Assembly: GCA_030424545.1 (NCBI GenBank)
Contig: JAUHWL010000001.1
Location: forward strand, 124,001-188,000
DNA: 64,000 nucleotides
Direction: 5' to 3'
Origin: Bacteroidia bacterium
GTDB lineage: Bacteria > Bacteroidota > Bacteroidia > Flavobacteriales > Schleiferiaceae
Shown: in pieces, positions 52,959 through 62,820 of the stretch
How positions within the stretch are numbered: the first letter of the stretch is position 1
Layout: every line of letters starts with the position of its first letter
Position numbers and translations under genes: made by a program
Notes under the pieces: model-generated
What the model was told of the DNA's origin: nothing
Database searches by the model: none
What the model saw: only the letters and a program-made list of their open reading frames with translations

Positions 52959-55837
52959 TGGATAAAAAAACACGCACAATATCGCCACAAAAAAAACTGC
53001 CAGCCATACAAAATTATAATGAGCTGAGGTTGCTGGGTTTAAAATATATAGAACAACTGGGTAGCGATTTTTGGACAGACTACAACAGTCATGACCCAGG
53101 AATTACAACGTTAGAGGTGTTGTCTTATGCCCTCACAGAGTTAGGTTACAGAATGGGCTTTCCTATGCGCGATTTGCTAGAAGGTGCCAACACAGAACCA
53201 CACGTGGACGATACCATTTTTACAGCAAGAAATATTTTAACAACACACCCCGTAACAACTTTAGACTATAGAAAAATTTTGGCAGATCTTCCCCAGGTTG
53301 CCAACGCTTGGCTAATGAAAGCTAACCCGCTTAACCCACCTGTTTTTGCCGATTGCAAAACAAAGAACTTAAGTTTTAACCAAACCGAAAACCCACTAGA
53401 AATAAAAGGAGTTTGGGATGTTTTGCTAGAGTTAGAAAAGAGCGATGAATTTGGAGAAATAAACGCTCCTGGATTTTATTACACCATAAACAAAGGATCT
53501 TTAAAAGATCAAGAAATAGAGTTTATAGCACACACCAGACCCGACATAACTTGGAATAGTTGGTTGGTATTAGAGTGTAACAAAGCAGAAATAACCGCGT
53601 GGCAAAAAAACACAAATACAGAATGGGCATTAACCCTACAGCTTACGCTTGATGGGGAGCTAGAGAAAGTTAAGAAGCAATTAGATTTTACGTTAATAGC
53701 CAAAGGGGTAGAAAAAGAAAACCCCGATATAGCGTTAAAAAACGTGATAAAAGCACTTGGTGTAGAAACACTAATAGATGCGTACTTAAAAAGAGAGCGT
53801 TATGTACTTAGTGTGTTAGAGGCGGTTAACTTTACCTTACAGCGCAATCGAAATCTTTGTGAAGACTTTAGAAAAATAACATTAATTAGTGCAGAAGAAG
53901 TTAGTTTTTGTGCGGATATTGATGTTAGCCCAAAGGCTGACTTAGAAGAAATTGAAGCCAACATCATTTTGGCTATAGAAGATTATTTATCTCCAAAGGT
54001 TGCCTTTTACAGTTTGCTAGATCTGCAAAAAGAAGGCATCGTTACAGACGCCATTTTTAATGGCCCAAAGCTAAATCATGGTTTCATAAACGATGATGAG
54101 TTAAGAACATCTGAATTGCGAAAAGCCATTTACACATCAGACATCATAAACCTAATCATGGACATTGATGGCGTTAAAAGTGTGAGCAATTTTGTGATGA
54201 GCAAATTCACTTCGGCAGGTAAACTGCAAGTTAAGGCAGAAAAATGGGCGCTTAACATTACAGAAAATCATAAGTCTAGATATGCACGAAACAAATCTAA
54301 GTGGTTGTTTTTTAAAAACAAAATACCCTTTGTTACCAGAACGCAAGAGGTAGATGATATAATGCAGCTGATTAGTGCAGAGGTGCAACAATCTAAACTT
54401 TTAAAAAACACAGTAGACCTTTTGCCGCCTATTGGAAACTATAGAGAGTTAGATCAATACTTTACAATTCAAAATGATTTTCCAAAACTCTATGGGGTAA
54501 GTAACGAAGGTTTCCCAGACAATGCAACTCAAGAGCGTATAAATAAAGCCAAACAGTTTCAGGGTTATTTGCAGTTTTTTGATCAGGTTTTGGCGGATTT
54601 ATTGGCACAAGTTGCCAACTTTAAAAACTATGTTTCTTTAGATAAAAACCTAGACCATACATATTTTACAAGCTTTGTTCAAGAAATTCCAGGAGCCAGT
54701 TACATCTATAAAAATGCGGCTTTGCTGCAAACAGAACTGCCTGAAATCAGCGAAGAAAAAGAAACGTTTCTTGCCCGAAGAAATCAGGTTTTGGATCATT
54801 TGCTTTCTCGTTTTCAAGAATCGTTTAACAACCATGTATTAACGCTATACACCCAATCCGGGACAGAAAAAGCAAAAGAAGAATTAATTGCCGACAAGAT
54901 TTCGTTTTTAAAAGATTACCCAGAAAAGAGCAGCAGAAGATTTACCGCAATAAACTTGTTAGAAGCTGGTGCTTGGCCGTATTCGGCAAGTAGTGGATTA
55001 AAAACTCGTGCATCGCAACTCGCTGGTATAAACAATACGGATGAGCGTTTTTTAATGCCTGTGAGGTTAGAGCTTTTATTGCAAAGCCCACCCGAAGACA
55101 ATTTATGGAAGGTGCAGTGGCTTCATAGAGAAAGTAATGCCAAAATATTTGTCTCATCCAACAAAATAGAAGGCAAAGAAAATGCCATGAGAATGGCCAG
55201 AAAAGGCTTTCAGCGTTTTGTAGAAGGTGGTTTTGAAGTGAAAAAAGCAGGAGCTAAATTTCGTATTGTCTTTGGTAATGCAGAACACGAACACAGAAGC
55301 AACGCATTGTATGCAAAAGAGAAAGAGGCGCTTGCCGAAGCACATGCGTTAAACAATTTGCTTAACGAAACAAGCGAAGGTATGAACCTCTTTGAACACC
55401 TTTTACTAAGGCCGTTTGATAAAATGTATCAGCTTATGGATGCGTGTATACCAGACAACTGCGCCTTTTGTGGAGACGAGGATCCATACAGTTTTAAACT
55501 AAGTGTAGTGTTACCGTATTGGCCAAACCGTTTTAGAAAAATGGCTTATCGAAGACACATAGAAGAGCTAATTCACAAAGAATGCCCTGCTCACATTTTA
55601 CCAAAAGTTTGTTGGGCAGACCCGTTTACGTGGCAAGAGTTAGAAGATGCATACTATTTATGGCTAAACGCCAGGTTATATGCAGATAAAGAAGAAAGAA
55701 GAAACACCACAACGCGCTTAATACGCGCGTTAGAAAGCGTTGAAACAGTTTATCCAGAAGCTGTATTACACGATTGTGAAGATGACCGTGACGAAAATCC
55801 GGTAGTATTGAATCAGACCAAGCTTGGAATATTTTAA
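52955..55837 (+). CDS. Afp12/Pvc12-like baseplate wedge protein
   Basis: 960 residues. The start YNELRLLGLKYIEQLGSDFWTDYNSHDPGITTLEVLSYALTELGYRM is typical of the gp7/Afp12 wedge partner of the J protein. A helical core and a Cys-rich ending (MDACIPDNCAFCGDEDPYSFKLSVVLPYWPNRF) follow. The Cys pair CAFC may bind a metal. It works with the gpJ-like protein in the baseplate. Ten bases separate it from the PKD gene. Confidence 0.85.
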   Translation: MMDKKTRTISPQKKLPAIQNYNELRLLGLKYIEQLGSDFWTDYNSHDPGITTLEVLSYALTELGYRMGFPMRDLLEGANTEPHVDDTIFTARNILTTHPVTTLDYRKILADLPQVANAWLMKANPLNPPVFADCKTKNLSFNQTENPLEIKGVWDVLLELEKSDEFGEINAPGFYYTINKGSLKDQEIEFIAHTRPDITWNSWLVLECNKAEITAWQKNTNTEWALTLQLTLDGELEKVKKQLDFTLIAKGVEKENPDIALKNVIKALGVETLIDAYLKRERYVLSVLEAVNFTLQRNRNLCEDFRKITLISAEEVSFCADIDVSPKADLEEIEANIILAIEDYLSPKVAFYSLLDLQKEGIVTDAIFNGPKLNHGFINDDELRTSELRKAIYTSDIINLIMDIDGVKSVSNFVMSKFTSAGKLQVKAEKWALNITENHKSRYARNKSKWLFFKNKIPFVTRTQEVDDIMQLISAEVQQSKLLKNTVDLLPPIGNYRELDQYFTIQNDFPKLYGVSNEGFPDNATQERINKAKQFQGYLQFFDQVLADLLAQVANFKNYVSLDKNLDHTYFTSFVQEIPGASYIYKNAALLQTELPEISEEKETFLARRNQVLDHLLSRFQESFNNHVLTLYTQSGTEKAKEELIADKISFLKDYPEKSSRRFTAINLLEAGAWPYSASSGLKTRASQLAGINNTDERFLMPVRLELLLQSPPEDNLWKVQWLHRESNAKIFVSSNKIEGKENAMRMARKGFQRFVEGGFEVKKAGAKFRIVFGNAEHEHRSNALYAKEKEALAEAHALNNLLNETSEGMNLFEHLLLRPFDKMYQLMDACIPDNCAFCGDEDPYSFKLSVVLPYWPNRFRKMAYRRHIEELIHKECPAHILPKVCWADPFTWQELEDAYYLWLNARLYADKEERRNTTTRLIRALESVETVYPEAVLHDCEDDRDENPVVLNQTKLGIF

Positions 55838-55847
55838 CATAAACACC

Positions 55848-58800
55848 ATGACAGCAATTGGCAAATTTCCCATTTATGAGGCAGACCAAGTTCTAAGTGC
55901 AGAACACCTCAACCAGTCTTTAGGCTTTTTAGAAGAACATGATAGATTAAGCAGAAGGTTGCTACACGGAGTTGGCATTGTGTGTGGCTTTAATTTTACG
56001 TTTAAAGATGGCACGTTAACAATAGACAAAGGTGTTGGAATATCATCAGAAGGATATTTGCTGTTTTCTGATCAAGAAATGGTCTTAACTAAAGTGAGGG
56101 ATTATATTCCTCCTTATCCACCCAAATACCCATCATTTTACAGTGCAGCTAACCAACCGTTTAATCTCTGGGAAGCGGTACCAGAAAGCCAAGCTGAAGG
56201 CGAAAACTTACACAAGCTTTCAACGTTTAATACAGCAGACAAAGTGCTTTTGCTATACTTAGAAGCCAAAGACAAGGATTTAAAAGAATGTGTAGGTGAT
56301 GATTGCGACAACAATGGTACGGTAAGAGACTTTACACTTAGACCACTGTTTATAGCAGCCGCAGATTTGGTTAAAATTTTTAATAGAGACGGCAATACGG
56401 TAGAAGATATTTCTTCGGCCGTATTTGCAAGATATACGTTAAGCGAAGTGGTTCCTCCAAGGTTTGACGTTACCCCTACAAACATTAAAACTCTTGCCGA
56501 CATAAACCTTGCCTATACAGCACTTTGTGATGAGTTATTGCCAGAAATAAAAATAGCGTTGGCTAAAATAGAACTGCTATATACTGATGCATTGGGTGTT
56601 ACAAAACAGTTAGCAGAGCGTTATAAAGAAATTGAAAACAAATTTAGTGCGGCTAAAAAAGAAGAAATGGGGTTGCAATATTTCTTTGATTATTTGTGTG
56701 ATGTTGCCGCAGCCTACAATGAATTTACAGAAGTAGCTACCCGCTGGATGGTTTCTTGTATTCCTGACAAAGACGATTTTCCTATGCATTTGGCCTTAGG
56801 AGAATTTACCCAATTGGGTAATTACAAAGAGAAAATATTTAGAAACTATTTCACTCATGCATCAACTTCGCCAGAGGCACAAGAACAAAAAAAACACGTG
56901 CTTTTTTTATACAAAAGGTTGCTTAAAATAGCCAGTAACTATGATTTAGAAAGCCAACGAGACATTAAGATTTCACCATCAAACTTTGCAACACCGCTTT
57001 CCAACAAGGCTATACCGTACTATTTTAAGCCCAACAACAAAGCAGATACCGGTTGGTTAACGGGCTGGAATTTTTATAGAACAGAAAGAAATACCTGGAA
57101 AAGAGTTGGGCACTATTTTAATCAGCCAGAAACATTGTTGCAAAAAGAAATTGAGTTTAACAATTTTTATAGGATTGAAGGGCATTTAGGATTAAACTAC
57201 AAAACCGCATTAGCCGGCATACAAAAGGATATTCAAAACTTTAGACTGCCCATAAAAACCATTGCGCTTAGCACAGGCTCTGTCCCCTTTGATTTAAGCT
57301 TGTTAGAAGAGTGTAGAGTTGCCGATATTGAAGAAAACTTTAGAGATGCAAAAAACAGTCTCTATTGCCAGATGCAAGAAGTTTCGTGCTTCTTTGGGGC
57401 GATAGAAACTCCTGGGGCAAACCAAAATAAAAAAGCGTTGGCGGAATCTTCGGTAAAAACGCATAAAACAGCAGACTCTGCGACAAGTTTATCTACGCCA
57501 GATTTATCTGCTGCAAAAAGTTATTCTGATAGTATTGCGCGCTTTGCATTGGCCAATAACGCAAGAACAAGCAACTTTTCTAAAGGGCAGTTTATAGGTA
57601 GCCGATGCAAGGTGAAAAACCAAACCCTAGGCCGTGCCTATTTAGACGCAGCAGCCGAAGGAACGATTAAAAACATCAGTTTATTAGATGTGTACCTCCC
57701 GTATTTAAATATGGCCAATAGGTCAGTAGCAGTAAAAACGCTTTATCTAGGATATCTGTTTCCTTATATAATTATAGACGAAATTGAAGAATTGGCGGCC
57801 ATTTTACACAATGCAGATGTAGCTAATCTAGATTATAAGGTGCTTAAAGTTTTTGCAAACGAGTTCACAGCATTAGTAGATTTATACATAAATGAAATAA
57901 ACCAACTAGAGCTTGATGTTGAAGTTGATTTGCCACCGTTGGTGCATGATATAAAACATCATTTATTACACTTGCGAAGCTTCTGTAAACTTACAGCACT
58001 TTTTGGTGTATATAAGGCTTATCGCCAAAGGGTAATGGACTCTTTAAGTAAGTTTACATTTAGTCAGTTTCTAAAAACGCATCCAGGCATAGACCATAAA
58101 GCAGGGGCACCAAGAGGAGGCACCTTTATCTTAGTTTACCACACCTTAACTAAAAACAATATAAGAGAAGTACAGCCAAAATTAGAAATGGCTAGAACAG
58201 ACGTCAGAACGAGTGCTGCGCTATATGAACGGGTTGTGAATTATAACCCATCCGTAATATTAACCGCGACAGCAAAAGAGCAAACAATCAAAAGCATTTC
58301 TAAAGAAGATGCTAGCCGTTGGATGCAAGAAAACTTAGCCAAGTATGGCGAGATTACCAATAGATATATTAGCCCATCATTACTTGAAAAGCTAAGAGAT
58401 TTGCTTGATTTAACACTTGGTAGAGAAGAAGAAGAAAGCAACTTGACAGAAGGCACAGTGATTGCCGATTTTTATTTGCCCTACATCTGTACAACAGGCT
58501 GCGGAGGAATTGAAATTACGCTAAAAGAAGAAAAAGAACCGCTGACATTATCGTTAGAAAAAGCAAGATTTTGCATAGGCGATGAAGGAAAATATATATT
58601 CAAGTCGAGTCCGGTAGGAGGTGTTGTAACAGGTGATGGCGTTGAAAAAGAGGGTGCAGATTTTGTATTTAGTCCATCGGCCAGCAATTTAAAAGCAGGA
58701 CCCAATACGTTTACTTATACTTTTGAAGGCAGAACCGTTCAGCTTACCATAACACTTTTAGAACAGCCCATTGCTGGGTTTACCGCAGAGGTTACAAGTA

Positions 58801-60107
58801 GCCGCAGCGCAACATTTGTAACCCTTACCAACACATCTAAGAATGCAAAATCATTTAGATGGGATTTTGATAACGGACAAACCAGCACCGATGAAAATCC
58901 ACAACCGGTAGCTTACAAACGCAATAAAGAAGAAGTTGTGATTACACTTATGGCCAGCAACGGCATTTGCGAAGATGTTGAGGTGCAAACCATACCGCTT
59001 GTTACTACTCAATATGAAATTGTAATCAAAGAATCATCTAAAGACTTTTGTTCTGATGAGGCAGCGCTGCCGGTTAGATTAATCGCAAACGGAGTAGAAG
59101 AATCAGCCCCATACAGTGGTGTGCTTTTAGGAAAAGGAGTCACCTTGACGAGCGGTGCAAAATCTCGGTATTTCTTTAATCCAGGTAATGCAGACCTTGG
59201 GGCCAACACCTTGCAATATGAGGTTGGGGGAGAAATTGTTGCCACACTTGATATCCAAGTAGAAAAAGGGTTTATAGCTGATTTTATAACCAAAACAGAA
59301 CTTACCCAATCGGGATTGATTGTACAGTTTAGCAACATTAGCCCCGCAGGTAAAAATGAATACAGGTGGATGTTTGATAAATCGAACCCATTGGGAATAG
59401 ATGTGCGTAAAGACAATAAAGAGTTTACACATTTATACACAGCAAGAGATTTAAAGGGAAAAACCGAAATTGAAGTAGAGTTATTGATTAGTGATGGGGC
59501 GTGTTCACCAACTGTAACAAAAACAGTAACCATCCCTAAAAAAGCAACAGAAAAGAAACCCAAAAAATTTGTGATAACCGATGTTACCAATAGAATTAAA
59601 AAAACTACTACAAAACGGATATTGATAACAGGAGGGTTGGCAACGATTGGCAGAACTACCGTTTCTACAAACCCAATTACAGCTGCTAATAAGTTTATAG
59701 AAGATGTTAACAAAGCGCTTGAAGATAAGGCTGTAACTAAAAAGCTAATTGCTGGCAGCATGAATAATGCAATAGGTAAAGAGGCAAGCACAGTTTTAAC
59801 AAACTTGCAGGGCGTGCTTTCTAAATCTAGAGCCAAGCTTACCAAAGAAAGCAGAAACCAATTGGTAAGCACCTACGGTAATGTTGGTGAAACGCTAATT
59901 AATGTAATTGGGCTTATTAACAACGACCTCTCTAAAACAGAAAGCTTAATGAAGGCATTAACACTTTTAGGAAGTCAAACCAAAGCATTAAAACCGATGC
60001 TAAGCAAAGAGGTTGTAAACAGTATAAAAGATAGAATGGCCGCACTTAGCTTGCTAGATAAAGCAAATGTTTCTGCCGCTGCATCTAAAATTGTTAAAAC
60101 ATTATAA
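55848..60107 (+). CDS. Large PKD-domain component of the injection system
   Basis: 1419 residues from the ATG at 55848. An in-frame ATG at 55824 lies in the preceding gene. The N-terminus (IGKFPIYEADQVLSAEHLNQSL, RRLLHGVGIVCGF) is a motif set seen in proteins at this position in other eCIS loci. A long helical middle (about 110-900) follows. PKD-type Ig domains are at about 974-1045 (SFRWDFDNGQT) and 1144-1234 (YRWMFDKSN), and the last 190 residues are helical and Lys/Ala/Thr-rich. PKD domains suggest an exposed or ligand-binding part, such as a fibre or baseplate extension. No chaperone is adjacent. Confidence 0.75.
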   Translation: MTAIGKFPIYEADQVLSAEHLNQSLGFLEEHDRLSRRLLHGVGIVCGFNFTFKDGTLTIDKGVGISSEGYLLFSDQEMVLTKVRDYIPPYPPKYPSFYSAANQPFNLWEAVPESQAEGENLHKLSTFNTADKVLLLYLEAKDKDLKECVGDDCDNNGTVRDFTLRPLFIAAADLVKIFNRDGNTVEDISSAVFARYTLSEVVPPRFDVTPTNIKTLADINLAYTALCDELLPEIKIALAKIELLYTDALGVTKQLAERYKEIENKFSAAKKEEMGLQYFFDYLCDVAAAYNEFTEVATRWMVSCIPDKDDFPMHLALGEFTQLGNYKEKIFRNYFTHASTSPEAQEQKKHVLFLYKRLLKIASNYDLESQRDIKISPSNFATPLSNKAIPYYFKPNNKADTGWLTGWNFYRTERNTWKRVGHYFNQPETLLQKEIEFNNFYRIEGHLGLNYKTALAGIQKDIQNFRLPIKTIALSTGSVPFDLSLLEECRVADIEENFRDAKNSLYCQMQEVSCFFGAIETPGANQNKKALAESSVKTHKTADSATSLSTPDLSAAKSYSDSIARFALANNARTSNFSKGQFIGSRCKVKNQTLGRAYLDAAAEGTIKNISLLDVYLPYLNMANRSVAVKTLYLGYLFPYIIIDEIEELAAILHNADVANLDYKVLKVFANEFTALVDLYINEINQLELDVEVDLPPLVHDIKHHLLHLRSFCKLTALFGVYKAYRQRVMDSLSKFTFSQFLKTHPGIDHKAGAPRGGTFILVYHTLTKNNIREVQPKLEMARTDVRTSAALYERVVNYNPSVILTATAKEQTIKSISKEDASRWMQENLAKYGEITNRYISPSLLEKLRDLLDLTLGREEEESNLTEGTVIADFYLPYICTTGCGGIEITLKEEKEPLTLSLEKARFCIGDEGKYIFKSSPVGGVVTGDGVEKEGADFVFSPSASNLKAGPNTFTYTFEGRTVQLTITLLEQPIAGFTAEVTSSRSATFVTLTNTSKNAKSFRWDFDNGQTSTDENPQPVAYKRNKEEVVITLMASNGICEDVEVQTIPLVTTQYEIVIKESSKDFCSDEAALPVRLIANGVEESAPYSGVLLGKGVTLTSGAKSRYFFNPGNADLGANTLQYEVGGEIVATLDIQVEKGFIADFITKTELTQSGLIVQFSNISPAGKNEYRWMFDKSNPLGIDVRKDNKEFTHLYTARDLKGKTEIEVELLISDGACSPTVTKTVTIPKKATEKKPKKFVITDVTNRIKKTTTKRILITGGLATIGRTTVSTNPITAANKFIEDVNKALEDKAVTKKLIAGSMNNAIGKEASTVLTNLQGVLSKSRAKLTKESRNQLVSTYGNVGETLINVIGLINNDLSKTESLMKALTLLGSQTKALKPMLSKEVVNSIKDRMAALSLLDKANVSAAASKIVKTL

Positions 60108-60116
60108 AACTTATAG

Positions 60117-61490
60117 ATGAATCATATCATCCATTGTATGCGCTGGGAGGTTTACTTTAACGGAGAAAACCCAGCGCTTGCAATAGATCATGAATTGTCT
60201 CAAATTACTACAGGCCAAAGGTTTCTTAATCAAGCCAACAAAAGTTTAGATGAAGTTTACCCGAAAAACAAAATTGTTTTTATAGATAAACTCATTCTAG
60301 ATTTAGGAAAGTTACCTGCAGAAAACTGGCAAAAAGAGTTAGAAAACAAATTGTTAGAAGCCCTAAAACAAAAACTTATAGAGGCTCGCACAGACGCTAA
60401 AACGGTAACCCTAAACCAAAAAGAGTTTGCCCTAAAAGGTTTGGTTGCATACTTAAAAACAGGAAATCTACCCACCCAACTTCAAAAGCAACAGCAAACA
60501 CAAGAAACGTTTTTTAACAGGGTAAGCAACATTGCTAAAGCAAACAACATCAGTGTTTTTCAACTGATATTGCCGCTACTACAAAGCGACAAAGCTCTGT
60601 TAACAGCACTTACAAAATGGCCACTAAAAGTGCTTTTTGCGTTGTTTTTTAAAGGGGATGCTATAAAAGAAGCAGCGGCAGATAAATGGCTAAAATTGAA
60701 GAAGCACCCAAAGCTTAAAAGTGTTAAAACAAAGAGTTTTAATACGTTGGTGTGGTTAACCTTTCGCCAAGAAAAACCGACCGAACCACTAACCGCAGAA
60801 AAAGTGTTGGAGCAACTAACAAACCTTCAAATTGAAAACAAAAGGATAAAAAAGGTTGAGAAAACCAACCAATCAGACCAAGAAAAAAAGACGTTAAAAT
60901 GGATGAGTGAATTGAAAAACCAGGAAAATGAGAATCTCGAAACAAAGGCTCATCCAAAAAACCCTATACAGACGAAACACAATGATGAAAAACACACACA
61001 AGAATTATATGTGCAGAATAGCGGTATAATTCTAGTTTACCCTTTTTTAGAGAGGCTTTTCAACACGTTAAATATTGCTAAAAACAAAGAGATTATAGAC
61101 TATGAAAAAGCATTACGAGTTTTAATGACATTAAATTACGGACAACCGAAAAACCAATTAGAAGACTTTGTTCTTTACAAAGTTTTGCTGGGTGTGCCTA
61201 TGAATAAAATTTTAATTCCTTCAAAAATACTAAGCGAAGAGGATGTTTTAATATGTAACAACCTTTTGGCCACCCTAATAGACTTATGGGATGTGCTGAA
61301 AAAAACCAGTCCAGAAGGATTGCGCGAGGCTTTTTTTAACAGGGAAGGAATATTAAAAAACACAGGCAAAGGATATGATTTAATGGTTGAAACAAATAGC
61401 ATTGATGTTTTATTGAGTCAGTTACCTTGGCCTTTGGGTGTAATAAAACTACCCTGGATGCCAAAACCGTTGTATGTAAATTGGGGGTAA
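60117..61490 (+). CDS. CIS tape-measure protein, short (Afp14/Pvc14-like)
   Basis: 457 residues. The start NHIIHCMRWEVYFNGENPALAIDHELSQ and the KIVFIDKLILDLGKL segment are the CIS_TMP pattern, and the end GIILVYPFLERLFNTLNI and YDLMVETNSIDVLLSQLPWPLGVIKLPWMPKPLYV are the matching C-terminal signature. A charged linker (about 240-300) joins them. Afp14 is far longer, so a short tail is possible if this protein measures length. It is 11 bp from the ATPase gene. Confidence 0.88.
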   Translation: MNHIIHCMRWEVYFNGENPALAIDHELSQITTGQRFLNQANKSLDEVYPKNKIVFIDKLILDLGKLPAENWQKELENKLLEALKQKLIEARTDAKTVTLNQKEFALKGLVAYLKTGNLPTQLQKQQQTQETFFNRVSNIAKANNISVFQLILPLLQSDKALLTALTKWPLKVLFALFFKGDAIKEAAADKWLKLKKHPKLKSVKTKSFNTLVWLTFRQEKPTEPLTAEKVLEQLTNLQIENKRIKKVEKTNQSDQEKKTLKWMSELKNQENENLETKAHPKNPIQTKHNDEKHTQELYVQNSGIILVYPFLERLFNTLNIAKNKEIIDYEKALRVLMTLNYGQPKNQLEDFVLYKVLLGVPMNKILIPSKILSEEDVLICNNLLATLIDLWDVLKKTSPEGLREAFFNREGILKNTGKGYDLMVETNSIDVLLSQLPWPLGVIKLPWMPKPLYVNWG

Positions 61491-61501
61491 AAGAATTGAG
61501 A

Positions 61502-62809
61502 ATGAGCGGAAAAGAAGTAGAAACAGATTTAAAATGGTTGGCAAGCGTTATAACATTTAGGCTGCAAAACAAAGCCAATAACAACAACTTTCCGCTGCCA
61601 GAAAAGCTGTTAGCGAAATCAGGATATGGCAAGTTTTTAAAAAATAAAAAACTAAAAATTAAAGACAGGCTCTTGTTGATTACGGTATTGACACCGTTTT
61701 TAAACCCTCAATTTTTTGATGAAATCATCAAGAAAAACATACCCGAAGAAGGCGATCATGTTTTTATTGGTGGCCACCGATCTGGAAACTTTAGGGGCTT
61801 TTTACCCACCGGAGAAACCGTAATGTTTTTGCTGGCGGGAAATGACTTTACAGCTCGATTGGAAGCATGGCATTGGTTGAGAAAAGAAAGTGTACTTGTG
61901 GCAAAAAATTATGTGGATATAGTAAGGCCCAAAACGGCAGAAGAGCCTCCGCAAAGCAGTGCTATTACGCTTACCACAAAAGTTACAGAAGAGATTCTTT
62001 TTGGCGAGTCAATCGCGCCAACATTTTCATTAGAGTTTCCTGCTAAAAAAATGGAAACAAGTCAGTTGTGGTCGGATTTAATTTTGCATAAAGAAACCCA
62101 AACACAGCTTAATGAGTTAAAGGATTGGATAGAGCACAACCATGAAATAAACAAATGGGGCATAGGCAAAAAAATAAAAAAAGGGTATAGAAGCTTGTTT
62201 TATGGGCCACCTGGAACAGGAAAAACATTGGCTGCCACTCTGTTGGGCAAACACACCAACACAGAGGTTTTTCTGGTTGATTTATCGATGGTAGTTTCCA
62301 AATATATTGGCGAAACAGAAAAGAATTTAGGCAACTTATTTAAGCAAGCGCAAAACCAAAACTGGATTTTATTTTTTGATGAGGCCGATGCTTTATTTGG
62401 TAAGCGAACCTCTGTAAGAGACGCGCATGATAAATATGCAAACCAAGAGGTTTCTTACTTATTACAAAAAGTAGAAGAGTTTTCAGGTCTGGTTATCTTG
62501 GCTTCAAACTTAAAAGGAAACATAGATGATGCTTTTTTAAGGAGGTTTCAATCGGTGATTTACTTTCCATATCCTGGAATAAAAGAACGTTATGTTATTT
62601 GGCAAAAAGTATTTGAAGGAGTGCCTAGAGCAGCAAAAGAAATAGACCTACAGGTGCTAGCAGAAAATTATGAGTTAACCGGGAGCAATATTTTAAATGC
62701 AGCTCATTACGCTTGTTTAAGAGCGGTGGCAAACGGCACAGAGGTTTTGCTAAAAGATGTGATTTATGGAATAAGCAAAGAAATGAGAAAAGAAGGCAAG
62801 GTGGTGTAA
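61502..62809 (+). CDS. AAA+ ATPase of the injection system (Afp15/Pvc15-like)
   Basis: 435 residues from the ATG at 61502; an in-frame extension to 61427 lies in the tape-measure gene. Walker A (GPPGTGKT) is at about 236-243 and Walker B (ILFFDEADALFGKR) near 290, with an arginine finger region (DDAFLRRFQ) near 341. The N-terminal 200 residues are specific to the family. In Afp/PVC this ATPase is needed for assembly or effector loading. It comes 11 bp before the last, partial gene. Confidence 0.93.
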   Translation: MSGKEVETDLKWLASVITFRLQNKANNNNFPLPEKLLAKSGYGKFLKNKKLKIKDRLLLITVLTPFLNPQFFDEIIKKNIPEEGDHVFIGGHRSGNFRGFLPTGETVMFLLAGNDFTARLEAWHWLRKESVLVAKNYVDIVRPKTAEEPPQSSAITLTTKVTEEILFGESIAPTFSLEFPAKKMETSQLWSDLILHKETQTQLNELKDWIEHNHEINKWGIGKKIKKGYRSLFYGPPGTGKTLAATLLGKHTNTEVFLVDLSMVVSKYIGETEKNLGNLFKQAQNQNWILFFDEADALFGKRTSVRDAHDKYANQEVSYLLQKVEEFSGLVILASNLKGNIDDAFLRRFQSVIYFPYPGIKERYVIWQKVFEGVPRAAKEIDLQVLAENYELTGSNILNAAHYACLRAVANGTEVLLKDVIYGISKEMRKEGKVV

Positions 62810-62820
62810 ATACTAAAGTT

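Noticed and set aside
56888-56910. CACGTG in the PKD gene as a parS
   Set aside because: Flanks do not match the 16-bp consensus.
59009-59872. Long minus-strand open frame (287 codons) in the PKD gene
   Set aside because: It lies opposite the well-supported plus-strand gene, has no family motifs and has a composition typical of antisense reading.
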